From Ampullaceana balthica (taxonomy: Eukaryota; Mollusca; Gastropoda; Lymnaeidae), in the NCBI GenBank assembly GCA_944989445.1, contig CALYLW010000334.1:244501-308500 (forward strand): a stretch of 64,000 bases of DNA, read 5' to 3'. The notes below the pieces were generated by a model. It saw only the letters and a list, made by a program, of their open reading frames with translations. It ran no database searches and was not told where the DNA came from. The position numbers and the translations under genes are program-made. The number at the start of each line of letters is the position of its first letter. The stretch's first letter is position 1. This document shows positions 11,846 to 23,685 of the stretch, in pieces.

Positions 11846-12020
11846 GTAGTATATAATCTATACGGTAATCCTGCAGTTTCTACACATATATTATTTCAAA
11901 GCGAAAATTTAATTTTCTCGTGAGAACTTACGTTTTTAATTTATTAAATGCATTATTATATGTTGTATTTCAGCTATTACAGCGCTAATTTGTAAGTCTT
12001 TTTAATTTCTAAGGCATTTT
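11846..12020. repeat. Left arm of an inverted repeat flanking a piggyBac insertion
   Basis: This arm is the near reverse complement of 14130-14280; both contain GGTAATCCTGCAGTTTCTAC and ACGTTTTTAATTTATTAAAT in the same order. The pair looks like the terminal repeats of an older element into which the piggyBac copy inserted. Confidence 0.75.
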
Positions 12021-12815
12021 TTCGGCTCTATATAATACATAATCTGGTCACGATACGTCCCTTTTGTTTACCTAGCCAGATGTTTTTAACTGGCTCAACC
12101 CATGCTAAAATAAATTTACTGACTGAAAATGTTTTTTAAAAGGTATTTTTCATCTATTTTAATGTTCTCAGAAGATAAATAAATATTTTAAAGACAATTT
12201 CATTTTTTATTTCGTTACTAGATGTTTGATTCTTTTCTTTGTTTTGTTTGTAAGTGAGAAATTTCCATTTGGCATCTTACTGTGACAACTCTGCAAGTAG
12301 AGTACTACATAAACAAAATGGATGTATCCCACTCCAATTATGTAGCTTTAACCCTACCAGGTCCGAGCTCCCCAAGCTTATTTGCCCCTATACCTGGCCT
12401 CCCCAGCAAAAAATAAAGAAAATGTACATGGGTTAGGAAATGGCTAGTATCATGCAAACCAGTGGTCAGAATGAGCTCAAACTTTTAGGTATAGTAGGAA
12501 ATAGGCCTACCTTCCATCCAATGTTCAATTTAGCTGAGTGGCTGCACCGCTGCGCAGCCACGCATGTATCTAACGCTGCGCAGCAGTTTATAGTTACTGC
12601 ACATGAAAATTTAGTAAAAAAAATATTTTAAAATGGATGCTGTACAACTTTGCACCAATATTCCTTTTAAGCTGCGCAGCCGTGCAGGTTTTCGACCGAC
12701 ACTGCGCAGCAGTTAAGAATTACCGCACAGCAAATAAAAAAATTAAATTTATTTTTTTTTAAAGTTTATTTTTTTAGAGGATAATTTGTTTAATTAGTTT
12801 GTTTAATGCTTCCAT

Positions 12816-13390
12816 CTAACACCAGTATTGCGCCTTGGAGTGGTAGTCTTCCCAGGAGGTTGAGCCATGCTTTACACAGATGTATTTTTTGCACATAGAG
12901 CACCTGACATTGGTCCTGACCTTCTTGTGTGGGTTGTCCTTGTATGCTACTCCAGGGTGTGCTCTGTTGTATTGAAGGTGTTTTTCCATGCAGACAGTGC
13001 AGACATGATTGGAAGCAGTTGCTTCTGGAATTTCATGCCTGTGGTTGCCTGGTGTTGGCGTTGGGGGCATGGTTCCATTTGTCCTCGGCCAATGGCTGTT
13101 GAGCGGTAATTGCCAATCAGGTCAATGCAGAGTTTCTGGATATATCTAGTATAAAACATGGGCTTTTGTCAGCTGCTTCTACTTTAGACACAGATAACAA
13201 ATGAATTGTAGCAGGCCCACATGAAGAATTTGATGAAAAGGCGACGGGGCCACCGGTAATGACAGCGTTAGTGATGGAGGCGCGTCATTTGATCATTTTT
13301 GTCACAACCGCCCATGTGGCGATTGTAGCCCTGGACAAGCTGTGGCATCGGAACTTCATCAAGTGTTCCATCTTTGTTTCTTCTGTTTGC
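12816..13390 (-). pseudogene. piggyBac transposase, C-terminal part, broken
   Basis: Reading from 13390 leftward, the frames show KDGTLDEVPMPQLVQGYNRH, MGGCDKNDQMTRL, a stop, CHYRWPRRLFIKFFMWACYN, a further stop, and then FYTRYIQKLCIDLIGNYRST. These are the family's 'P.vv.dYN..MgGVD..D' motif, which contains the last catalytic Asp, and the helices after it. After a frameshift comes the C-terminal cysteine-rich finger (HVCTVCMEKH, RCSMCKKYICVKH, SWEDYHSKAQYW), with the CxxC pairs and final CxxxxYH of PGBD-type proteins. Several stops and shifts make it non-functional. Confidence 0.85.
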
Positions 13391-13583
13391 TACTCATATT
13401 TGTTTTGGGTCATGAAAGTTTGAGGTGAATGTAATTGGCCTCCGATCCTGCCATACCATACAGGTTATGCTGCCCTGACATCGATAGCGACTTTCCCCTC
13501 TCGCAAGCTTGCCCACCTACTTCAAGGACACTGGAAAAAAAATTCTATTTTGTTCCCCTTTCCATCTTCACTGAAGTTCAAAT

Positions 13584-13901
13584 CTATTGTTGGATCCACA
13601 AAGGTTGCAGTCCAGCCATCATCTGGAACATTGTCACCACAAAAATCTGTTTGATGGACACGCCCCCTTCCCTAACAGTTGGTCTAGCTCTGGATCTATC
13701 ATCATCGTCATCACTTGACCTATCACTATCGAGATCACAATCTATGTCAACGTCACTAGAACTAGAATATTCATATTGATGAAGCAAAATTGCTTCATCG
13801 CCTTCAGAATCGTCTAAAGCTTCCATTACTTGCTGCAGTGTGAAATGTGGCCCTGCTCTTTTTCCTGTGTAAGTGCTAGGTTCATTCGCCAATCTTTTCA
13901 T
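13584..13901 (-). pseudogene. piggyBac transposase, N-terminal part
   Basis: It starts at the ATG at 13901 (MKRLANEPSTYTGKRAG), runs through a FTLQQVMEALDDSEGDEAIL block and enters the acidic Asp/Ser run typical of piggyBac N-termini. In the neighbouring frame it continues as DDGWTATFVDPTIDLNF. It then joins the C-terminal part directly, so the DDD catalytic core is missing. Confidence 0.75.
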
Positions 13902-14129
13902 GGTTATTTTCAACAAAAATCAACGTAATCACTAACTCACTGCTTTATTCAAGGAAGAAACCATTTGTAAACACTAATCTTGCAACAAATGCGAGATTTA
14001 ATGACGATTTGCTGCTATTTTTAGTACTTCTTCAAGTGATATCCCAAAAAAGCCTAGAATTCGGTAACTCGTTATATAATAATTAAATCAATTAACTTAT
14101 ATTCAGTAACTCGCCTTGGTAGGGTTAAG

Positions 14130-14280
14130 GACTGAAAAAAGCCTTAAAAATTAATAAAACTTACAAATTAGTGGTATAATGGCTAAAATTAATGCATTTA
14201 ATAAATTAAAAACGTAAGTTAGCCTATCACGAGAAAATTAAATTTCGTGTAGAAACTGCAGGATTACCATCTATACTACA
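14130..14280. repeat. Right arm of the inverted repeat around piggyBac
   Basis: Reverse complement of 11846-12020 (see that entry). It starts immediately outside the right TTAA of the piggyBac copy. Confidence 0.75.
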
Positions 14281-14674
14281 TTCAACAAATACCTTAAAGG
14301 TCATAAATGCCTTAAATAAATAAGCTTTGATTTTAGTTTTAGTATAATTTAGTAGGCCCTAGTACAATTTAATAGACCCTATGCCTATAGCCCTATAGGC
14401 ATAGGCATATGCTATGCCTATAGTCTATTTCACAATGACTAGCTAGCTATAGGCTATAACTATAGGCTTAATTAAAGTAACGTAAACTATAAACATTTTA
14501 ATATCTAAATTAACCATTAGTCATCATTAGTTATTTGTCTAACTTTACACTTTACTTAAATTGAGTTGAATTTGTCTTTTTATTTAAATAACTAACTACC
14601 TAACTGATACTGATAATAAACTGAAAACTCTTTTAAAAATAAAAAAGAACACGCCCACATTATTTTTTCTTATT

Positions 14675-14957
14675 TTTTCTTATCTATACAGACGCTCCTT
14701 CTATGCAGAAGATAGTTGCGTCCACAGACCATGACAGATGATCTGTTGGCAAGTGATGCAGCGTTCACAGGCCACGGCTTTGTGGGTTCCACGCATTACC
14801 CAGCCGCCTAACTACGTGTAGTGTTAGGTACCCATTCGGAGCGGGGTGACTCAAGGACGCCCTAGGCACCGGGAACAAACCCTTGCCTTCACACGGATTC
14901 GAACCCGTGACCATCGGTACGACAGTCCAGTGCGCTGCCACTCGACCACCGCGTCCC
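14675..14957 (-). mobile_element. tRNA-derived SINE
   Basis: On the minus strand the element starts GGGACGCGGTGGTCGAGTGG, which includes the pol III A box. The B box GGTTCGAATCC is at 14905-14895. A tRNA-unrelated body of about 200 bp follows, and it ends in the tail CTGCATAGAAGGAGCGTCTG plus a GATAAG/A-rich end. It is not a functional tRNA because no cloverleaf 3' arm follows. The same tail occurs at 2636, 25236 and 34449. Confidence 0.85.
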
Positions 14958-15654
14958 GCATTAAATGGTGAATAGCGTACTCAAACAGACTGGCTAGGAG
15001 TGGAAGGCTTTAATCTTAAAATACATTCAATTATATATTGAATTATAGTTAGGGCACATGAAAATGCTCAAGGAAACGTTGGAAAAGTTAGCTATTTATA
15101 TTTTTAAAAAACATATGATATGAAAATTGAAATGAGTATGAGTCATTTAAGTCTTTAATAACTTATTAATAAGTTATAATATGAATTAAGTTAATGCAAG
15201 TAGTAAAAGGCCAGAACAATTACGTCTTTATTTGCTAGGCGTAATTTCTAAATTCATTTTAATTATTTTTATTAAGAAAGTTTATTATTGTTTTCTTACC
15301 CTTTCTAAAAGCCAAACTTGGACAAAAAGTTATCGGTACTTGTTTCTTCCGTGTTGGAGGCGAGGTCACAGGAAACATCCCATCATCCGAGACGGCGGAA
15401 ATGGAGGCCCTTACAGGGTTTATTGATAGACATTTTTTGTAGTGTAGAGAAGACTTTTAGTGTTTAAGTGTAATGAAGCTGATGTTTTGCAAACACGATA
15501 TTATACAATATTAGATAAGTGGAGTGAAGGGAGTGGATGAATGGCTGACAAGGCTTCTTTAAATTACATATAGATCTATTTTTTATAACAAATGCATCCA
15601 ATTTCAATCAACTTTTTGTAAAAAGCAAATAACATGAAATTTGAATAAAACTAA

Positions 15655-15735
15655 AAAATATTAAAACACACACATTACACATGCACATACACACACCAAC
15701 ACACAAAAACAAACACACATACAACAAACAAATAT
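15655..15735. repeat. CA-rich simple sequence
   Basis: Imperfect runs of ACACAC interrupted by AT-rich steps. Confidence 0.8.
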
Positions 15736-15913
15736 AAGACTTCTATTTTAAAAAACGAGTAAAAATGCCCTGAAAAGTAACAACTTATTTTCAAATTCCT
15801 TCAATGAGGAAACAACTGAGACCTTTAATACGACTTAAAGATGTTCATCTGTTGGAGGACGTCGAGGTTGACAGGGCTGGATTTACCTAAATTACCTATA
15901 ATTATAAGCTAAA

Positions 15914-16160
15914 AGAGCTTGATAGCTAAGTCAATAGCGCGCTCGCCTCACAAGATGAGGGGCGTGGGATCTAGTCCACGTTAAAAGCCACAATAAAAAT
16001 TTTGATGAATGACTATCGCTAAAAAGTCATCTGCTGACCTGGAGACTGGAGAGGAGATGGTCGCCACCAAGGTCTACCAAGCCCCGAGAAAGTTCTAATG
16101 GAAACATTAGAACGTCCTACGCCCACTAGGTTATGGGGGGAAAAAGAAGAAAAAAAACAA
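15914..16160 (+). mobile_element. Second tRNA-derived SINE family
   Basis: The head is tRNA-like: GATAGCTAAGTCAATAGCGC (degenerate A box), then CTCGCCTCACAAGATGAGG as an anticodon-arm-like hairpin, then GTGGGATCTAGTCCACG as a T-arm-like hairpin with a degenerate B box. A body of about 170 bp follows, ending GGTTATGGGGGGAAAAAG and an A-rich tail. Its body and tail differ from the SINE at 14675. Confidence 0.75.
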
Positions 16161-16169
16161 GCTATAGTT

Positions 16170-16465
16170 TAGGGCACTAGTGTATTACCAGTCAAAAATG
16201 ACGGAAGTTTTCAAAATAAATGTATTTCAGCTGAAATACACATCAGAATAAAAAAAACAATGTAATACAGAACTTTCATTTATTTTATTTTATTAATTTA
16301 GTTCCATATTGAACAATTTTATGCGGACGTTCGAAAAAAGTTATTTTTGGGGCAGTAGCCTAATTTCTGCGCTGATTTCTAAAATGAGCAGCATTACGAA
16401 CGAATGGGACGGACGGGAGTGACGGGACATACATAGCAAATTATGTATATTGATTACAATATGTG
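16170..16465 (+). mobile_element. MITE-like repeat, family also at 31107 and 31890
   Basis: It begins GGCACTAGTGTATTACCAGT and ends in a GCAAATTATGTATATTG block. The same start appears at 31107 (GACTAGCGTATCACCCGTCA), and the same end, inverted, at 31895. There is no coding content. Confidence 0.5.
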
Positions 16466-17042
16466 ATGAATTTATCCAAATTAGGGCACATAAAGTAAGA
16501 GAAATTTTCTCGGCTGATTTAAGAACTTCATTTTATCTTTAGATTCCACGCCAGACCGGTCCCATTGATTAGCTCACTGTTATTGTGATGCATGTTTCAA
16601 AAGATAATGATCTACCTTTTAAACGTTTTCTAACTTTCCTAGAGATTGGTAGCCACACGAGGGAAAGTATAGCTAAGATGGTGCACAACTACCTTACAAA
16701 TGAGTGAACATGTATTTTAGTAAGTGTCGAGTCCAGTCATTTTAAAATGCTTCCAAAATGGCTGGCAAATACACAGTTGTGCAAGAAATAGTATTTCATA
16801 TTAATAAGTAGGCGATGTATTTCATGAGCTGGTATTTATTATTTCACTGAATCGTGTTGGTAGAGCAGCAGTTGACTGTTGTTTAGATGCAGTAAAAAAA
16901 ATTGAAATGTTCAAGAAAAGCCTACTTTATTTTCATAGTGTACATACAGATGGGCAGAACTGCATAGCCATCAATATGATTTACGTAGTAAAGCCCATGA
17001 TTCAGAGAAACATGAAAGTTGGACCTATAAATATCAGGATCT

Positions 17043-17218
<176 letters not shown>

Positions 17219-17224
17219 CACCAG

Positions 17225-17690
17225 AACAAGCACAAGTCGAGAGCAAATAAGCAAGACGAATGATCCTTGACATGGTCGGCCAATCACAGTTTATAGTTGG
17301 GAAGCGATTGTAGTAAAGGGTGCGGGCGGGGGGGGGGAGGTAACAACAACCGCAGTGCGTATGTCTCGAGACCAACAATGCGTTGGCGATTTCCCCCCTC
17401 CCCAAAGTTCACTCGCATTGTTTTCATTTCTTCGGGCTGCTGTTTGTGTCCGTTCTTTCCCCCCACCCCACCCCCGTTCTTTGCACTATCTATGAGCAAG
17501 TCTGCGGCGTATGCTACGCCATGGGTCGCATCTAGTATGTATAATTCGCAAAAAACTAGAGCAAGCAAGACGCCAGAGCAAGCAGCAAGACGTAGACTAT
17601 AGAATACGCCAGAGCAAGCATGACAACTCCCCCTCCTCCTACTCTACGGCGTATGCTACGCCGCGGGTTGGATCTAGTAAGGTAATATTT
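17225..17690. other. Low-complexity, G/C-run-rich patch with an internal duplication
   Basis: It contains a nine-base G run (17327 region), C runs near 17395 and 17460, and a segment reading CGGCGTATGCTACGCC present twice (about 17503 and 17648), each followed by a similar GGGT...ATCTAGTA. AGAGCAAGCA-type words recur between the two. No gene is supported. Confidence 0.6.
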
Positions 17691-17799
17691 AACAATCCTG
17701 TCCAATCAGCATTCCCTGAAGTAGAAGGAATTTTGAGATTGTTTATTAGTATAATGATGTTTGCAAATTGCCCAGGAGAAATATGTTTTTTGAGCTGAA

Positions 17800-20090
17800 G
17801 AAGATAAAACATGAATTTTGAACAACAATGCCTGCTAAATTAATAATGTCCCTTCAGTCTCTTGTGCACAGAAAGTGACAAACTATGCAGTTTATCATTT
17901 AATATGTCATCAGTGACTTTACTCTGTCAAAGCAGGAAAGAAACTATTTTCGTTTCATATAATTCCTAAATCCATAAACCATTTTTAATGAGATAGATAA
18001 TAAGCCCTTTAAAAGAACTTTTGTCTCTCCTTACCAGAGTTTTCATTTTAAAATGTGTTGTAAATAAAAATCATTTTTAGTTAAAGAATATTTCAATACG
18101 TATACACTTCTTAATTATATTTCAGTTTAACCCTCTAGGCATCCGAAAATCATATTTGGAACTGACAGAATATCTGGACTTATAAGGGGCCCCATATCCA
18201 TAATAACTTAGGGCCTCATCTCGTCTAAATCCGGCACTGGGGATTTATTAGAGTTTTTTCACAAACCCAGAAAGACACATAATCCGCTTCAAAAACCCTG
18301 AAATGCTCGTTGCGCTCTGATGTTCAAAAACCCGATCAAATTTTTTTTTAAATGTCTTCACATTTTCTTAAATTTGTCTTTGTTGTCATACTATTTCAAA
18401 AAGTTTGGAAGACTGTTCCACAATTTTGGTGCCATCCATTCACAGAAACGCACGATAAGTGACTTCCTCCTGTGTCCGTCCAAACTGGCAACCGTAAGCA
18501 GTGACTGCGTCGAAGAGCGTCGTCCATACATCCATAAGATAGTGACAGAAACTTATGCTATTCTTTTTATCCACAGGAAGCATGTTTAGATCTCTAAGTG
18601 TATTTACTTCTGAATTATGAAAGAGATATTGATATATAATTGACAATAACAAAGTAGTATGGAAATGTATAAAAAGAATATAGAAATGTGCGGGCCACAT
18701 TTATAATAAAATTTGCTGTCAAGTAGCTGGCCCTTGCTTGATATGCAACCCGGGCTTTTTATGTAATATGTCTGAAATAACTCTATTTTTTAACCGGCTA
18801 TCTTTGGAAACAGCGCATAAAAAGAATAATAATACAATATTTTAAAAAAAATATTTAGTAATCTAAGATGTAATATGAGATAAGACAATGGCTTGAAAAA
18901 TTAGTTAAGACAGCGGAATGCCTTTGAAATACAAATGTCTTATTGATATTCGTAAAAGCAACAATACAACAGCAAACGCTTTTCCGAAAATGTGACTGAA
19001 TAGTAAATGAAAGGTATAATAAATTGCGTTTTTGAATGATAAATCATCTCAGCTCAATGGAATATCACGAATGCCTCACAGAGTTTCAAAGTCTCACCGC
19101 CTGAAAAATAAAGCGCATAATAATGAATGCCTCCTAAAACATCCGTGGTGTAAGGTAGAGGCCACTCAAATGTAAGAGGAGATCACTGATGATCTAAAAA
19201 CCACGAATTTTGTTATTGGATATGGGCTGGATTAAGATACACAATTTTAAAATGAGTGACATTAGTATAAATATAATTTTAATAGGAACAGTATTTCTTA
19301 TAAATCGCTAAGTCTACAGTTGATTGGAAATCAGGAAATCAAATATGATAACAAAGGAAATTGTGTTCAAAAGCTAACCATGCTTATTTTAGTGCTATAT
19401 AAGAATCAAATACAAATTTATCGATGGTCATTTATTGTATACAATTAGAAATGTTTGAAAAGTGAAGCAGCACTTTCAATATGAAACATGTTTAAACTTG
19501 AAAGAATGACGGTTTAAAACCAATAACAGAAGAATGCATTATAAAAATTAAATATGATAAGAGTAAGAGAAAAAAAAATCACTATACTTGTATAGTCCAT
19601 GGCCAAGACGTCGGGATGTCATGTCAAAGTTGAACATATGAACTAGTAAATGTACATGAATTAAAAATATTTTTAAAAAATCTAATTCCTATCAAATCAA
19701 TTTCGGCAACAATTGAACACGTCACCAAAGTGTATACAAATATATTATTATTATATAGAGAATTACTATATCTGTGTTAGTATCTAGACCTAATTCCCAA
19801 CTACTCCCTTTCCCTTCGTATCGCACAAATTTCTTATGTCGTCTAACAACGCTGCACCCCTCACCCGCACAGTATTAATACTACAATAGGAACCATGCTA
19901 AACTATATGGTGGCAATAGAGATTAATAGACTGGTGGCAGGGGTGTAGAGTGCTGTGCTGATAGCGGGCAGTCGTCAGGTGGCAGTGGGAGCGTCATTGT
20001 TGAGGTTGTAAAGATAGTCACAGGGATTATAGCACACATGGAAGGTGTTAGCTGATGAGTTACCTGAAATTGTAGAGATTAGCTAATGGC
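17800..20090. other. No gene seen
   Basis: AT-rich sequence with only short chance frames. A short patch at 18175-18235 (GGGGCCCC, GGGCCTCATC, AAATCCGGCAC) looks like a transposon fragment. Confidence 0.5.
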
Positions 20091-20116
20091 GATAATTTAG
20101 TAGCCGATATTGTAGA

Positions 20117-20270
20117 TATAGGTGCTGGCATGTGGTCGCCACGATAGTCTGGTCGAAGCTGTGAGAGATTGGAGCTGAGAAAGTAGATGGGATTTAGAAA
20201 ATAGGTGCTGGCATGTGGTCGCCAAGATAGTCCGGCTGAAGCTGTTAGAGATTGGAGCCGAGTACATAAC
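20117..20270. repeat. Tandem duplication, about 83-bp unit
   Basis: Two adjacent copies start ATAGGTGCTGGCATGTGGTC; the second is shorter or more diverged. Part of an imperfect longer array reading GTAG/TTGTAG upstream. Confidence 0.8.
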
Positions 20271-20507
20271 TGTGATTGGGATTTGTTCGATACATGCAAA
20301 AAATGTATATATTTTTTTTTCTAGTTTATTATGAATTAAGCCTTAAAAAGATCTTTGATGTCATTTTTTTTAGTAATTTTTTTTACAAGGAAACAAATAG
20401 TAAATTTAATTAATGCGCTTCTAGTATGAAGTGCACCTCGTGTCTATCATATTGAGTGCACTGTTTTACATCACCGCTGAAACGAACGCTGCTAGGCGAC
20501 GTAATCT

Positions 20508-20521
20508 CTATAAAGTATAAA
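20508..20521 (+). promoter_or_regulatory. TATA-box-like site without an evident gene
   Basis: CTATAAAGTATAAAC is followed about 28 bases on by GAGTCCATTAAC, a spacing usual for a start site. No reading frame of note follows within 500 bases, so it may be chance or belong to a non-coding transcript. Confidence 0.25.
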
Positions 20522-21599
20522 CATCCTGCTGAGTCCATTAACAAGCGTGGACAGAGAAATCGTTCCATCTAATATTTATTTCAATTCAAAGCTTTAGATC
20601 AATAAAAACATTACATTGTACCAAAACAAACTAATCAAAATCAAGGTATAATTAATTACTCAAAATAATGTTGCCAGGTTCAGCGTAAGCCCAGATTTTT
20701 AGAGTTGGTGAATATAGTGTAGGGCCGTCTTTTTAAAAAAGCTATAAACGATAAATGTTTCTTTGAATTTAGGCGCCTTCGTCAGCTTAGGCTGTTAGCT
20801 TGATGGGCACACATTTTACGGGGCAGTGTTCCAAATGTAGATGCTAATATTACTTCGTCAGACTAGATACCTTTAATGAAGGATCTATATATTTTTGTTA
20901 CAAATTTAAAAGCATTAGGTTTTTTTGTTTTTTTTAAATACCGAAATTTATTTATTTAAGGATTCAGAATGAAAGCCTGAGGTTGTGCTTTTTTTTGGTT
21001 TAAATAAAAAAAATTATTACTCTTTATAGATACAATTAAGGTAACGTGGCAATAATTTCGTTTAAAAATATATATTTAAATTTAAACATTTGATACAGCA
21101 TGGATAGATCAGATACTTTATAAACCATATTAAAATTATCTGTATTCCTTCTGGGCCGGATCACCTACGAAAAATATATACTTATTTTAAAGAAATATCT
21201 ATTTTAATATTTTGTTGTTTTATTTCTACTTTTTTCAAAATTTGTTCCGAATAGGATTTGATACAGAATAATTGCTCTTGACAAGACTTGATCCCCAACT
21301 ACAAAAAGTTATTGCACTGGGTGAATAGAACTTGACAAAATTTAATGCGCACGAATTTAATATTTCATATTTAGATATTAAAAAGGACCAGAAAACATTA
21401 TACTTTGAACTCGTTTGGGGTTGCAGATTTTTAATCGTTCAAAAAAAGGGAGACTAATAGAGATTGTCTTTAAAAAGTCTCATCAGTTTGTTTTTTTATT
21501 TTTTCAACTTTCAAATTCAAGATCACTTTCATTGAGCATTTTTTGACCATATTTCTTTAACTTATCTTGAATGTATTTACTACCAGTGTTTATAGGTAT

Positions 21600-22330
21600 A
21601 GGCTCGCACTATCCTTTGAGATGGCGTCAAAGGTCCTGAGTCACTAAGACTCTTATAGGTCCCCTCGGGGAATTCCCCGGCAACTTTCTCCCATCCACCA
21701 AGGAGAGTCAGCCGACACCCCGAGACGACCCCCATGAAGATGGGGTCATCTGGGCAGATGGCAGCTGCACAAGTCGACCTAGTCTGCCTCTCATTGGGGT
21801 AACCTCCAGGAGGTTGTGGATTTTTTTCCCTTCTTCGACCCGCTGTAACTGCGGCGCCACCAAGGTGCAGCGTACGGGTCTATATACCTAGGGCTGTCGC
21901 AAGATTTAGTGGGGTGGGGGGAGCATCACTGTAGCCTACCTAGGGGATGCGGGCAACCGCAATAGCCAACCACATAGTGTTGGGCATCCCCATTTTGGAG
22001 GTTTCCTCAGAGCTGACGTCCGACCAAAGTTCTTCACGGCACTTTTTCTATAATTGTACTGGCCCACCTGGCCCTAAACAGTACCGTTCACTGAAATAGC
22101 TAGAAAGGGGGAGGAAACGGTTTACTTCGGATGACCCGACCCTCAACGGGTACAATTGTTTTCGTCATCGACAGGGGCATTCTCCACCACGGTTGCCCCC
22201 GTCTAAGTTCCGTACAGCGACTGTAGTCATCTGTCTAACTGCATAGCTAACCCTAACCGGACTTCGACGTTGTACGTCGGCACTGTTAGTTTCGGATTTC
22301 GCATATCCTACTACCGCAAAATCCTTTAAA
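21600..22330. mobile_element. GC-richer island, probable retroelement remnant
   Basis: About 700 bp with clearly higher G+C than its flanks, no long frame on either strand, and blocks such as CCACCAAGGAGAGTCAGCC and GGGTAACCTCCAGGAGGTTG that look like an untranslated leader. The composition break on both sides suggests an insertion. The family is not recognised. Confidence 0.4.
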
Positions 22331-22544
22331 AAGTTCTACTAACTATTTTTGAAGATTTTCTTTCCCTTATATCTTCCCAGCGTGCACTTGGATGGTTGGA
22401 TGGATGACTGTACAGCGTTAACTTTCTGGTGGCAGTTTGTTTATCCCCAGGCTCCGCTAACAAAAGCTTAATACGTCTACTGCTTCTATGAGGCAAAGTG
22501 TAGGTAGATATCTTTTTATTAACACGTTTTTATTAACTCGCTTT

Positions 22545-22740
22545 CGTTCCTGTGGCATTGTTTGTTCGTGTGTCTGTTCAAGATTTTTCAAATCTGCCAA
22601 CGTAAAATTAAACCACTTTTGATGGTCCTAGAGATATCAAAATTTTACCACAGATAGATCTTGGATGACAATGCATTGTATCAAAATTTCAGATCGATCG
22701 AATGTACCGTAATTAAATTAATGCATTTCTTAGTTTATCT
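22545..22740 (-). repeat. Dispersed repeat sharing a CGATCGATCTGAAATTTTG block
   Basis: The stretch ending TTTCAGATCGATCGAATGTAC is the reverse complement of the segment at 32195-32230. No coding content. Confidence 0.5.
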
Positions 22741-22918
22741 TTATATAAGCTTCTCTACCCGCCTGCCGTTGTTTAATTTCACGTGATGAGTTCACCCCGT
22801 GACCTCATCGCTTTGTTATTAAACGTTGGGCGGGCGCTGATGAGGTGTTTGGTAAAATAAATAGAGGTAAACAAATATTTTAAAAAACACGTTTTTATTA
22901 GTGGACTAAAAAGAATAA

Positions 22919-23275
22919 AATAAATAAAGGTTAAAAAAATGATTTTTAAAAAACACGTTTTTATAAGTGGACTAAAAAGAAGAAAATAATTTAAAACGTA
23001 TAAGTTCAAGTAGTTCGATGTAATATGACTAAAAACGTGGGGCGGATGTTTGGTATACAAATTAAAGATTTCTAATTTAGAAGGCAAACGAGAGATCTAT
23101 AAGTGAGAGAATGAGTGAACCGCATATGTTAAACCTCATAAGCGCCCGCCCCACGTTTTTAGTCATATTACATCAAAGTACTTGAACTTATAAGTTTTAA
23201 ATTATTTTCTTCTGTTTAGTCCACTTATATAAACGTGGTTTTAAAAAATCATTTTTTTACCTTTATTTATTTATA
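22919..23275. repeat. Inverted repeat, arms about 126 bp, loop about 100 bp
   Basis: Arm 1 (22919-23044) and arm 2 (23147-23275) are near reverse complements; each contains TATGACTAAAAACGTGGGGC or its complement. Arm 1 is itself partly duplicated upstream at 22880-22918 (AAACACGTTTTTAT and TAGTGGACTAAAAAGAA). The transcript would fold into a long hairpin. Confidence 0.85.
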
Positions 23276-23407
23276 TTTTTGTTTGTTATAACCGGGATGC
23301 TTTAATATTATGTACTTGAAGTGTTACACAATTTTTGTCAATAATTAATAATATATATATATATAGTAAGAATACATCAAATGATTAAAAAAACAAACAA
23401 ACTTTAT

Positions 23408-23505
23408 ATCAAGGACGCGCGCACGCGCACGCATGAACGTACATACACGCGCGTGCGCACACACACACAGACACACACGCACACAAAAACGTAGACACAC
23501 ACGCA
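23408..23505. repeat. Alternating purine-pyrimidine (CG/CA/TG) tract
   Basis: GCGCGCACGCGCACGCATG is followed by CACGCGCGTGCGCACACACA, a classical Z-DNA-prone composition. Confidence 0.8.
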
Positions 23506-23512
23506 TTATCAT

Positions 23513-23685
23513 CAGAAGCGTTACTGGGCTTTCCGCGCCCTTGGCTAATTTATTTTTGGCGCCCTTGACAAATGAATATAAAATATTCCATAAGGTAGGA
23601 AAATACTAACTTTGAATAAATTGAAGGATTAGCACTCGGCGCGCGGTGGCAACTGCCCCGAGGCCAAGCCGTTGTTACGCCTCTG
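23513..23685. mobile_element. Small hAT-type MITE
   Basis: The ends are CAGAAGCGTTACTGG and, on the other strand, CAGAGGCGTAACAAC. The flanks ATTATCAT and ATTATGAC resemble an 8-bp target duplication with two mismatches. 173 bp, non-coding. Confidence 0.6.

Larger units (their letters stand above)
12352..14124 (-). mobile_element. Decayed piggyBac element with TTAA duplication
   Basis: The left end is TTAA|CCCTACCAGG and the right end CCTTGGTAGGG|TTAA, the target-site and end pattern of piggyBac. The element is 1.77 kb, shorter than an autonomous one (usually 2.3-2.6 kb), because the catalytic core is deleted. Transposase pieces lie on the minus strand at 13901-13584 (N-terminus) and 13390-12816 (C-terminus). 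The left subterminal region carries four TGCGCA-centred motifs (12549-12712). Confidence 0.85.

Noticed and set aside
13435..13779. 114-codon plus-strand frame rich in Ser
   Set aside because: Antisense shadow of the acidic Asp/Ser run of the piggyBac N-terminus.
14890..14957. Possible tRNA gene
   Set aside because: A and B boxes are present but the sequence continues into a SINE body without a complete acceptor stem.
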